NCBI GenBank assembly: GCA_942159475.1
Contig: OW804095.1
Coordinates: 156,038,788-156,102,787, forward strand
DNA from: Sthenelais limicola
Lineage: Eukaryota > Annelida > Polychaeta > Phyllodocida > Sigalionidae
DNA length: 64,000 nt
Reading direction: 5' to 3'
Part shown: piece after piece, positions 23,371-33,695 of the stretch
Numbering within the stretch: the first letter of the stretch is position 1
Layout: each line of letters starts with the position of its first letter
Translations under genes and position numbers: made by a program
Notes under the pieces: model-generated
Seen by the model: only the letters and a program-made list of their open reading frames with translations
Databases searched by the model: none
Told to the model about the DNA's origin: nothing

Positions 23371-23535
23371 GGGGAGATAGCTCAGTGGTAGGGCACTCAC
23401 TTCAAAGGTTGGACCCAAAGGTTGGGGGTTCTAGCCTCGCCTGGGTCACATTGTTTTTATTTCTGAGTCGCATAGATGCTATGTCATTCTATGCGACAGG
23501 ATGGGAGGTGGGTTGGCGTGGTTGTTGGTGATGGG
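23371..23535 (+). mobile_element. tRNA-derived SINE, copy 1
   Basis: The head looks like a tRNA: GGGGAGATAGCTCAGTGGTA (A box 23378-23390) and GGTTCTAGCCTC (B box 23427-23438), the internal RNA polymerase III promoter. The anticodon arm does not pair, so it is not a tRNA gene. A T-rich link leads to a hairpin with a 10-bp perfect stem, GTCGCATAGA/TCTATGCGAC (23467-23476 with 23488-23497). The minus-strand copy at 46597-46750 shares head, T-rich link and hairpin core. Confidence 0.8.
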
Positions 23536-26500
23536 AAAGGCAGGAGGAACAACATGTACATATAATGTTTTCAGATAATTAGCCTGCCCATCAATCTTAG
23601 GGCTATCGATACAACTAAAGGAAAATCAGGCCTCTATGGCTGCGCTAGCAATGGCCACTCTTCCTGGATGATAAATGATAAGAATAATGATATAGAATAT
23701 GGAGATAAAAAAAAATGAAGTGATAATATGTAGGAAAATAAAATTCCAACATGGTAGGGGGTGCTAACGTTAGCCTCTCAGGTAGGATATTTTCCACAAG
23801 TCCTATTTTAGCCTCTGATGGGTCGATCTTGTTGGAATAAACATTTTCCAGATGCTCGTGGTCTATAGTTTATTAGTCACGAATTGTTGGGATTTTGGGT
23901 GTAGTTGTCCTAGCGTAGATTACTAGTTTTACCTGCCCCGTTGGTCATGGACGCGCTTCCTGAACCAGTTTGTCACGTGCCAGTGCACATTCGCGGCCAA
24001 TCAGGTGGCCTTTGTTTTGTGCGGGTGGGCATGGCGTGTGCTGGTCTTGTTGTGTTTGTGTTGCATAGCAGTGCGAGGGACAGTTGTGGGAGAAACAGAC
24101 GACTATTGTATAATTTGAATCGGTAGAACTTGATTAAATATCCTTTTGTTTGGTGGTTTTTCGCTGACACATTTCTTTGACGTGCCAATTTGAAGTAACA
24201 AGTGCCCTGGAATGGCTACGCCGTATGACTGTGTTGAACTACTATATTAAATCTTTGCTTTTGACCTGTGGGTTTGAGGTCAAGCTGCAAGATCTAGGTC
24301 AAGCCAGTGCGAATGAGAGGCTGCCAGTCCACTCACCACTCCCGGAGCAATGAAGGACGGGGACCGGTTTAAGAGAGGCTGGGCGCCGACTGGTCCCTCC
24401 CTGTTTTTTTTCCTAAGTTGTGAAAACCACCATATTTATATGTGCAAACCAATTTTTTCCTACTAACACTTCTTTCTACAACTGGTCCGGTTTTAAACAT
24501 GTTTTAAATGGAGAATCCGAAAGCCTGTCCACTTCCGAGAGTGCGAGAGTGGCGAGAGTGTTTGTAAACAACCTATGACGTCACACCGTTTAGAGGATTA
24601 CGTAACTCACTACCCAGACCTTTAGTGGTTGCATTCGGCAGGGTGGAAAAATGGGAAAGAGGGCAGTACTCAAATTTACGGACCAGTGGACTGGGGAGGT
24701 ACAGGTCCATACCACTTGGCACTGGTCCGGTCCTCAATAAACAAAATTTTGTATACAATAACGTTTTAATAAGCATGCAAAAAAGGTTGTTCATCTCATA
24801 TGAATATTATTATAATTATCATGCTGTTTCATAATAATCAATTATTACACATATATTTAAATCAGGGTGTTCTTGACCAGTCGCCAGACTATCATCTACC
24901 GCAAAGTGTCATCTATCCCAAATAGTCTGTAGGCCAGACCCAACGCTAGCATAGGCTAGTCTGTAGGCCAGACCCAACGCTAGCATGTGATAGTGGGGCT
25001 GGCCTACAGACTACTATCCCAAAGTGGGCCAAACATCGCCACAACCTATGTAGCAGACCAGCGGTCACCCATTACATCATGTCATGCCTCGCTGGTCAAT
25101 GGATGGACCCATAGCGTTAATTACCGCGGTGCGTTCGGGCATTGTTTTTGAGACCCCCACATTTAAGGTTGAAACCTCCTGAGCAATTGGGTGAATTACA
25201 GTGGTACTCGCCAGAAAGTCAGTTAGAATTACAGAGGTACTAAAACTGAATTACAGGGGTACTACCGATTTTCTTCGAGCACAGATCATGAAGCAAAAAT
25301 AAGGTTTTGGCCCTAATGATACATACCAAACTATTGCTAAACAACATTGCAAGAGATTTGCCGATTCAGATTTCATACTAAACCATTCATTTAACTATAA
25401 TTGGAAGAAAACACAAGAGGAGTTGAGCACACCTTCCGCCATTTGTATCCATGTAATTAGTGATTGTTCTTCCATGACACACGCATTTTGGCGTGACACT
25501 CATACACATTATTATTTTTATATGGTCCATTCTCATGAAACGGTTCCAAATGGGTATTTTTTTGAAAGGTTATTAAAAACTGATACATGTATAGGTGTGT
25601 GTGTGGTGGTGGGGGGGGGGGGGTCCCTCCCTCCCCTTCCCCACTATCTCTATCCCTCCTTCCCTCTCCCTCTCTCTGTACGTCCTTCTCCACCTCTTCC
25701 TCTGCCACTCCCTCCCTTTAGTCGGGGAGGGGGAGGAAAGGGGGGAGGAGAAGGAAAATTGATAGATGTATAGGAGTGTTTTTATTCTTTTGTTGGAAAA
25801 CCTATTATAATCTTTGGAGGGATATAGACTCTCTCTCTCTTTCTGAAATTCTCTCAGAGAAACAATGTCACTGGATGGGGTGAACCTGCCTGCACATACA
25901 TGTATACAATATGAACTCAAGTACCCCCAGCTCCCCCCCCCCCCGCTCCAAAAAACCACCCACCCAAGAGAGGGGGAGGACGGAAGTTGTAGCATACTTA
26001 TTTAACTTAATATTTCTTTACCTCTATAAATCGCCACTGTCACTGGATGTGGGGAAGGAAAGGGGGAGGAGTAGGATGATTGATAAACAAAATGTTATTT
26101 GCTTGATGTTCTGATTAAATACAATCTGCCAAGTTCCTCTTAGTAACATTTGAGGAATTTTAATGATTACATTAAATAATTTACTGCATATAGATAAGAT
26201 TAAATTATTTACTGTATTTTATAATCTATCTTTCCTCTCCCTCTCCTTACTCTTTCCCTCTGCCCTGCCCTCAATCCTGCTTTTTCTCACCTCTGCTTCT
26301 TTCCCTGTCTTTTGCTCTCTCTCTACCCCTCCCTCTCTCCTTTATTTGCTAACATTGAATTATTTTTAAAATCAATATTAAATCCTCATTATTTCTGTTT
26401 TCAAATAGATTTCCAGTGTTAAATTTTGCAATTCTAACATCCAAAATAACGAAGATATCGGTCAATATTTTTCTCAGGATATACCCAGAGAAAGAGGGGG

Positions 26501-27640
26501 AGGGGAGAAGGAGAATTAAAACCTGCTCTATTCTAAGTGCCGAAGACACTTGTATGTTATGAATCTGGTGCGTCAAGTGCAGGTGTCTACACCTGGCGGA
26601 TTCGTGTGAGCATTACATGCCTTGGCTCGGTGAGAGTGTTTGTCACCAGACCGTGGCGACATCTGGTGGATTTGGATAGTACCACGTCTTTCTAGCAGTG
26701 CTCTAAGTCATTCAGGCCTTATTTCTTAGTATCTGAATGGGTTTATTTCCCCGCGCATTGACGTGGCCCCTTCTTTTGATTGCTGTGTTTAGTCCCTTAC
26801 CGTTTATAACTTATCTGTATATTGTACTTAATAATGTTCGGCTGGTTGGTAATGTGTTTTTAACTTCTACCAATTGATGTTTAAATTTCTTATCTTTCTA
26901 TTGTTGAGTAAATAAAAAATATTATTGTGGGTATATGTTCTCCCCGGTCTCATTTTCATTACTTCTGGTCATAGGGTACTGTATGGTATAAGGCAATATT
27001 GTTACTATCGGCATTGTGACGAGCAGTGAATGAGAGACTTGCTGAGATCGACGTTAGGACTTAAATTTTCTGCAGCGTTGACATGAGGGTGAAATGAACA
27101 CTTATTTGTTAGGCACCTTGATGTGACTGGTAAAGGGGTCATTCTGTGCAAGATTAAAAGAACCATGAGATTGGTTGTGCAAACTAGCTAACTTTGTTAA
27201 ACAAAGGTGTGACTGTGCGGTTGCATGGACGACGCACTGTTCAACCAGGTGTACGATTAAAATAACCTTTTTGTAGGTGGTGCAAGCTATTGCTACCTAA
27301 CTATGCAATGTCCATCTTCCTGGTAGTTGTACACATTTCCCCTTGCCTTGGGAGTGTCCACTTGAAAACTGGACGTAAGTGTAAAGCCATGCAACTATTT
27401 TTACTGAGTGTCTTTCTTGTAGGGAAGTAGTGTCTGATGGGGTCTGGCATTGATGTTATGTTGGGGGGGGGGGGGGGGCTGTATTGCGATGGATCTGTTC
27501 ACTTGAAGATGAATGTCACATTACAGTTAGTGAATGAGTGACCACCGTATACCTCTTTTAACTCAGCTTCAGTGAGTGCTGGACGTCCACGTTCGTCTAC
27601 CAGGCCAGCCCTTGATCTAAGCGATTGTGGTCTGAAGAAT
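23536..27640. other. Gene-free stretch with simple repeats
   Basis: No supportable gene. It holds a satellite marker at 23757-23774 (GGGGGTGCTAACGTTAGCC), the repeat cluster at 24923-25013, a G-run at 25604-25623 followed by C/T-rich then G/A-rich tracts to about 25760, further pyrimidine-rich stretches around 26225-26340, and a G-run at 27463-27478. A short AATAAA near 26930 has no gene attached that I can see. Confidence 0.55.
24923..25013. repeat. Direct plus inverted repeat cluster
   Basis: A 30-bp unit starting TAGTCTGTAGGCC occurs at 24923-24952 and 24957-24986; its first part returns inverted as GGCCTACAGACTA ending at 25013. The third copy can pair with either of the first two. Confidence 0.8.
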
Positions 27641-27645
27641 GAATT

Positions 27646-27800
27646 CAGGGGCGGATCCAGGATTTCTTGAAGGGGGGGGGGGTCAGGTCTTAGAAAAGGG
27701 CACATGTTGGGGAGTCTGTGAGCGCCGAAGGCGCGAAGCCCTCAGAGGAAGGTCCAGGAGGGTTCTCCCGGAAAAATATACACCTCCTGGTGCATTTTGA
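27646..27800 (+). mobile_element. Possible hAT-like transposon end
   Basis: CAGGGGCGGATCCAGGATTT followed by a G-run and a GAGCGCCGAAGGCGCGAAGCC block. The motif CAGNGGCGGATCCAGG is common at the termini of hAT (Tip100-like) elements in animals. No transposase and no matching far end were found, so this may be a fragment. Confidence 0.35.
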
Positions 27801-28340
27801 GTGGATAAATATGATTTGTATTTTAATTTTATAATTTGTATTTCAACAATATTTGCTGCTCATTATATTACAGATGATGTAGAAAAAAATGATAGAGTAG
27901 TAGTCTCAATACCTGATGATCAATACTTACAATGGTTTGGGGGTTATTTTCTGATATTAAAAGTAATTCTCTTTCCAATTCATCCCCCTCTTTCAGTAAA
28001 CGGCTAATTATTTTAGTCTTTCTCCTCATAGTTTTTTGACATAATTTTTTACAAAATCGATATTTACAATTTAGGCCAGAAACAGGTGGAATTTGCCTGA
28101 GGGCTTTGTAAAATAGCTTCAAATGGGATATACTAATGTCACCATAATGACAAAAACTATAACACATTAGTTGGACAAAATTCATGGGATTGAAATGACT
28201 AATGATATTTTTGTAAATTCCCAACAAGGAAAGCAACATATCAAGATAAAAGGCCAGTTGAAAAATCAATTTGGGTCACAATGAGGCCCTATTCAACCTG
28301 ACAATTCATCAAAATTCGGGCAAAATTCAAACTATTAAAT
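27801..28340. other. Gene-free stretch
   Basis: A/T-rich. The 133-codon minus-strand frame here has no recognisable motif and is probably chance. A 35-bp block ending AATGAGGCCC at about 28258-28292 recurs as a direct repeat at 29264-29298. Confidence 0.45.
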
Positions 28341-28815
28341 ACAAATCACACAAATAATTGAGATGTGTTTCAGGAAAATGAGTCATAAGTTGAAAAATAT
28401 AGATTTTGAGATATCATCATATTTGAGAAAGGAGAACAAGGTGATTCCAATGATACTAAACACTGGGACACATAATAAGTATTTCTTAATATATTAAGTA
28501 TTTCTATATTTTAATTTTTATATTTTTATTTTTGAAAAAAAAAAGAAGTTTTGCAATGTTTCTGGATGGGCAATTACCAGTAAAGTAACTAAATATACTC
28601 TATACAAAGGCCTTCAAAATTCAGGGATCTATTTAATACAATGTCCTGAAATTTGTGACACAAATTTATATGGCTACAAGTGCTAGACCCTCTAAAAATC
28701 AGAATATTTCAATAAAGGGATCTTGTGAAAAAAAACACTTTGAAAAATATTAATTTTGCGACCTATGACTCATTTTCCTGAAACACATCACAATTGATCT
28801 ATTTCGAAATAAAAA
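28341..28815. repeat. Foldback repeat
   Basis: GATGTGTTTCAGGAAAATGA near 28365 returns in reverse complement near 28765, with similarity extending about 45 bp per arm and a spacer of about 340 bp. No coding. It may be a MITE-like or other palindromic repeat; target duplications were not found. Confidence 0.6.
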
Positions 28816-29178
28816 CAATATGGGCCACACTCTAATCACCATTAGAATTCAATATCTTGTATCCACTTGAAAACATTATCTCAACTATTTATGTATGTCA
28901 AAATGGCCAGATTTCATGACCAGTAAGGGCATCACATCACAAACGAAAGGGGTTATTTCACATGAGGTGAAAATAATAATCTTAAGAATTGAATAGCCTT
29001 TTTAGACTTTATATGCCCCTATGTACAACATTCACTATCCCATATAGAGTTGAAAGGATTATTTCAATAATTTACACATGACAAAAGGGTCAGATCCTAT
29101 AGCCTGCACAAAGGGCTATACTTACATCACATGAAAGAAAGCAATAATTGTAAGATAAATTATAGCCTCATTTCCCCT

Positions 29179-29264
29179 TTTACTTTTTCAAACAATTAAT
29201 AGATTCCAGTCAGAAAACCAGTTTACTTTTTCAAACAATTAATAGATTCCAGTCAGAAAACCAG
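29179..29264. repeat. 43-bp perfect tandem duplication
   Basis: The 43-bp unit starting TTTACTTTTTCAAAC occurs twice head to tail (29179-29221 and 29222-29264) without a mismatch, so it is recent. Confidence 0.9.
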
Positions 29265-29303
29265 TTGAAAAATTATCATTTGTCATAATGAGGCCCTTTT
29301 TAA

Positions 29304-30191
29304 AGCCCCATACACTATTTAGGAAACTATATTTTTTTTTTGCAAATAGCAGAAACATTATAGTCTTCAGAGTATTTGTGAAGCATTATAATGATCGACA
29401 CCATTATTTACCACCAGAAACATAAGAAAAGAAAGTCAGTTTCTCTCTTACAAGGAGGCAGCCATATTGGTGACCAACAGCGTCACTGGTGGTAATTTAC
29501 GTTTATTGGTGACGTCACTGAACCACTAGGTGTGACTGGTCACTCTACTCGGCATATACATGTAAACAAACATTGAACTTACAAGTGCTTAGTTTAAATC
29601 ATTGGTATATACATAATTATATGATGTATATACAGTGAGAATGTTTGGATATTCATAGTATATATGCAAATTATAAATATGCCTTAATTCAGCCAAGATA
29701 CTCCTAATTTGTGCGTGCAAATATCTCAGAAACTGGACGCCATAAGCGTTATAATGGCGGCGACGGCGGCAATGTTTTGACACTTTCACTCCTCTCCCCT
29801 GCCTCACCCTAACCCCCAGTAGCTTTAACACCTTCCCCAGCATTTTTTTATGGGTTATTCAGACTCAAGGCAACCTGTTGTGCAATGCTTGTCATTGGTT
29901 TATACAAAAAACTGACTTAAATCAATTGAAAAAGTATATGTCCACTAAGGTGCAAGACAGGGGCAAAGGCCTGCACCTCGTTTTGAGTTGTGGGTATCAT
30001 ACATCATCAGAGGTCACATGACTTACAGTAATGGCGGCATCCATACAAGTTGTCTGCTACAATTAATTCCATGTAAAATAGCTCCCCATTTCTTTAATAG
30101 ATGAGAATTGCATAAAATACATATGTGAGATTGTTGGATACGATTCTCCCGCCTAGAAAATGTATACATGATATCCTATGAAGTTTCGGCT
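29304..30191 (-). mobile_element. TTAA-flanked MITE-like element, copy 2
   Basis: 888 bp flanked by TTAA (29300-29303 and 30192-30195), the reverse complement of the element at 15462-16334. On the plus strand it begins AGCCCCATAC and ends GTTTCGGCT. No coding. Each copy has its own pair of TTAA sites, so they are two separate insertions rather than the arms of one large element. Confidence 0.75.
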
Positions 30192-30379
30192 TTAACCAAT
30201 TTAAACCGAAGGTTGCAAAAATTGTTTAATCATCTTAAAAGTGAAATTTCCTTAAATAAGTTCTAAGATATAGGGTGGGTCGAAAACTACCCCTTTAGGT
30301 AAATATGGGGGCAAATAGGTAAGTTACACAGTGAATGGTCACATTGTCACATTGCTGTAGGCCTCAAAAGGCTAATTTT

Positions 30380-30565
30380 GAGACAAATTCATCGTTTTGG
30401 GACAGGAAAAAGGCCATTTGTGGCAGAAAAAAGACAATTTGGGGTGGGAAAAAAGGGCACTTTGGGGGGGGGGGGGGAAATGACAATTTCGGGTGGGAGA
30501 AAAGGCAATTTGGGGTGGGAAAAAAGGGTACTTTAGGGCTGGAAAAAGGGGGGGGGGGAAAGCTG
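30380..30565. repeat. Degenerate GGGAAAAAGG minisatellite
   Basis: About six units of roughly 27 bp of the form GGAAAAAAGGGCACTTTGGG, with expanded G-runs at 30464-30477 and 30548-30558. The open frames here are artefacts of the repeat. From 30566 to 31459 I see no gene. Confidence 0.7.
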
Positions 30566-31459
30566 CATGGGTAATCAGGGAGGAACGAACCTCTTCCATT
30601 GGAAAGAACATAGGCAAGAATCCAACACTTGTACAACAGGCCCCTGCTGCAATACCTTATTGCCTATGTGGTAATGATGTAATTTACAATGAAAATAACA
30701 AACATCTGTTTTACATGTGGAACGGAATTCCACAAAACGTCACACTATGCTAATGAGGTCAACTGAGATCATTAGCATATAGTGCACCCTCATTTCCAAT
30801 ATATATGACGTATGCTAACAAGGGAGAAATCCCTGTGAAATATCTGGTTGAGGGACGATCCAATGGACGTCCATTCGGTGCGCACGGATTGGAAAATGCA
30901 CCACTTCTTTTGTTATTTACATGCTTTTAATAGGTTCGGAATTCTTAGATATTCAGGGACATGTTTGGGTTGATCATATACATGGTGTATATGGCAAAAG
31001 GAAAAATTGCGCAGATTTGCGCATGGATAGCTGGTAGTGCATTTTTAAATGTTTTAGGCGATGTGGATGGCAGATGTAAACGGCGCCATGTTTGACTAGA
31101 AATCACGTGATAGGAAGTTGGAATCGGGGAGCATTTAGTGAGCTTCCCTGAGCTCTCCTCACAGACATTCAAGATGGCAACTAAATTTGAGCGGGAACAA
31201 AGAGAGGTTGTACTTTAATGACTGCTCCCTTTGGAACAGGAAGTGCCAAGAGTATGCCAATGATTTTAAAATGGAGGTCTGGTTTTCGATTCAACTAGAT
31301 TATTACTGAACATCCTATGTATTTGTGGATTACAATGCAATATAAAGTATCCTAGGGGTGAGTTTTTACATCAGTGATTAAGTTGAATCTACTTTTAGTG
31401 TGCGTTTATTTGTGTATGTCAAGAATTGGACTTTCATTACCAGCGAACACTGGAATAGA

Positions 31460-31508
31460 TACATGAGCTCTCCACCTCTGTCCACTACAGAGGTGGACAG
31501 CTCATGTA
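31460..31508. repeat. Near-perfect 22-bp stem-loop
   Basis: TACATGAGCTCTCCACCTCT pairs with AGAGGTGGACAGCTCATGTA over 21 of 22 positions around a 5-nt loop (31482-31486). Confidence 0.85.
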
Positions 31509-31628
31509 TATTCAACCTACAGAGGAGATGATAAAAGAATATGACAATAATAGTAGTAGTGCGAGGAATCACAGGTGAGGAGGAAGAAGGAAAGAAAGAA
31601 AATGGGGGGGGGAAGGTTCATGTCATCG

Positions 31629-32727
31629 TTAATATAAGAAATTGTCATCAGCCCAGATAGCATTTGATTTTGCGAGTTTGGCAAATTTGGGTGCTGTATC
31701 CGAGGTATGAAGATTTGTATCTAGTGAGTTCCAGTAAAATGGGATTTTATAATAAATTGATTTCCTAATTTGCTCAAGTCTAGGAGTAGGGCACTTAAAG
31801 ACAATTCTACCTGGTAGGTGTTGTCGCATTTGTCTTCGCTTCTCTGCGATTAAGTTAACATTTCTTTTCAACCGGAAAGCCTGCTGGAGGATATGTAAAC
31901 TTCTTCGTTCTCTCAATGGGAGCAGACTGAACTGCTGGTGAAATTCGTCCACATTCTGGAATCTATTTGTACGCATAATAATTTGGAGGGCTCCATTTTG
32001 TAGTTTGTGGAGTATTGAGTTTAGATTTGTTGGCTGAGTCGTAGAAAATGTCGGATTGGTCGAAAAGGGGGAGAACGGCTGTCTTGTAAATTTGAGCACT
32101 AAGGTTAACGTTCAGTCTGCTCCTAAGGTGTCTGAAAAGTCACAATTTATGCGAGACCTTCTTCTTAACACTCTTTAGATGTTTCTTGGACTGAAGGGGA
32201 CCGTCAACGACCGTCCCCAAATACTTATAGTCATCTACATCCTCAAAATCCCTAGGTCCTAGCATCAGTTTGTGATGGGCTGAGTCGGTGTTCCATTTGG
32301 ACCTCATGGAAGGCTTGCTGAAGAATGCCATTGTTTTGGACTTGTTTTCATTTAGCGAAATTTTATTATGATTGAAAACAGGATTGGGCCGAGGGTAGTT
32401 CCCTGTGGTATGCCACAGGAGATGAGTTGGCTATTGGACGTAAGATTATTGATAGTCACATGCTGACGCTGTCCATGGAGGTAATCCCTAAACCAAGCAA
32501 GCTCATCACCCAAGACGCCAACATGTTCCAATTTTTTAAGCAAAATTTGGTGGTCTACAGTGTCAAAAGCCTTCCTGAAGTCCAGAAACACCGCTCTACA
32601 TGATAACTTATCATTGATGGCTCCATAGACCTCATTGAGGAATGAGACAATCGCATCACTGGTGGAGAAACCTGATCTGAAACCAAACTGTTTATTGTAT
32701 AAGATGTTATTGTTCTCAAGATGTGCC
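31629..32727 (-). pseudogene. LINE-A, 3' half: RT remnant with internal deletion
   Basis: Minus-strand LINE RT. From 32727 downward: NKQFGFRSG, FLDFRKAFDTVDHQ (catalytic motif A), CGIPQGTTLGPILF (motif B), then a jump to NENKSKTMAFFSKP and DVDDYKYLGTVVD. The YADD motif and its surroundings are deleted at about 32360-32390, so it cannot be active. The C-terminus ends NAIWADDNFLY at 31629 after at least one frameshift near 32100. The first base belongs to the same codon series that ends at 47580 in the 5' half; the two are one LINE split by element X. Confidence 0.88.
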
Positions 32728-33025
32728 CAACGATCCTATAGCTACACAAAGATATACAACTCCCTGACCAACTGTGTGACGTCCCACACATAGCGCCCCC
32801 TAGAGGAATCGGTGGCACGGTGCCGTGGCACGCCCGTAGGCCTGGCCTACAGTAGGCAAGTTTCTGCAGCATCCTATGCTTATTCTTCCTGGATTACATT
32901 CAGCATTAAGATATTCCAAGAATAGGACCTTCCCATTATGAGTAAGCTTCATTGGGGTTTGGATGACACCTAGAAATAAAGCTAAGAGGGCGGGAGTCAC
33001 ATGCAGCATCGCCAGTGAGTGGCAG

Positions 33026-33073
33026 TAACGATCCTATAGATAGCTGAAGCTATAGGAAGCTATAGGATCGTTG
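33026..33073. mobile_element. 48-bp micro-element made only of X-type ends
   Basis: Starts TAACGATCCTATAG and ends CTATAGGATCGTTG, with only about 20 bp between, flanked by a 7-bp repeat GTGGCAG (33019-33025 and 33074-33080). It sits inside the left end of X. The independent duplication of the same length supports a shared transposition mechanism. Confidence 0.75.
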
Positions 33074-33140
33074 GTGGCAGCTGCTAGTGGGCGCCTTGCG
33101 AATGTTATTTAGACATGTTTAGGCCGTTTTTGTATTATTG

Positions 33141-33165
33141 TTCAATTCAATTCAATTCAATTCAA
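33141..33165 (-). repeat. LINE-B pentamer tail
   Basis: Five TTCAA units on the plus strand (TTGAA in the LINE sense). The polyadenylation-like AATAAAG is directly before it in the sense direction. Such tails prime reverse transcription in CR1/L2-type LINEs. Confidence 0.85.
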
Positions 33166-33695
33166 TAATTCTTTATTGCTGATGTTTTTACAATAAGGTG
33201 GACCAACAATCTAAGTAAACATGTGTTTAGTTAGTTCTTCCATTGGGTGCCTGAATTTTGTTTTGAGTTTTCTTTTGTTACTCTATTTGCACTACAGTGT
33301 TCTATGGTTACTACAAGGTTATACAATGAAATGACAATATGGATGAAATGGGGTATGGGTTTATGGGTATTATACATATGGTGTCATCCCTGGGGATGGT
33401 TCCAGTGAGTATTGCCTTGTTGGCAGAATCTCTGATAATCAATTAATTCAGGTGAAGTATATTTAAGTATTGTGCAGCTCAGGTGGTATGGTATCTGGGA
33501 CGGGGTGTGGCACTAAAACAAGTTACCTCACTCGGCCCAGGGTAAAGTAAAGAGAGAGAGATAGTTGGGGCATGGATAAGGTACTAGAACAAGTTGCCTT
33601 TCCATGCACCCGACACCCCCAAGGGGGGTGGGTGGGGGGGGGGGGGGGGTACAGTCACCAGGGATGTGATTCAGGGTGTGTGTTTGTGTTTTGGT

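Noticed and set aside
23371..23445. A functional tRNA gene
   Set aside because: A and B boxes are present but the anticodon and acceptor stems do not pair, and the tail repeats in a second copy; it is a SINE head.
25423..25995. Pro-rich or Gly-rich proteins
   Set aside because: Artefacts of C/T-rich and G-rich simple repeats.
27868..28269. A 133-codon minus-strand gene
   Set aside because: No motif, A/T-rich surroundings and no supporting copy.
15462..30191. One 14.7-kb transposon with 0.87-kb terminal inverted repeats
   Set aside because: Each arm has its own TTAA and matching short terminal repeats at both its inner and outer edges, so these are two separate insertions.
30335..30753. Gly/Lys-rich proteins on both strands
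   Set aside because: Translations of the GGGAAAAAGG minisatellite.
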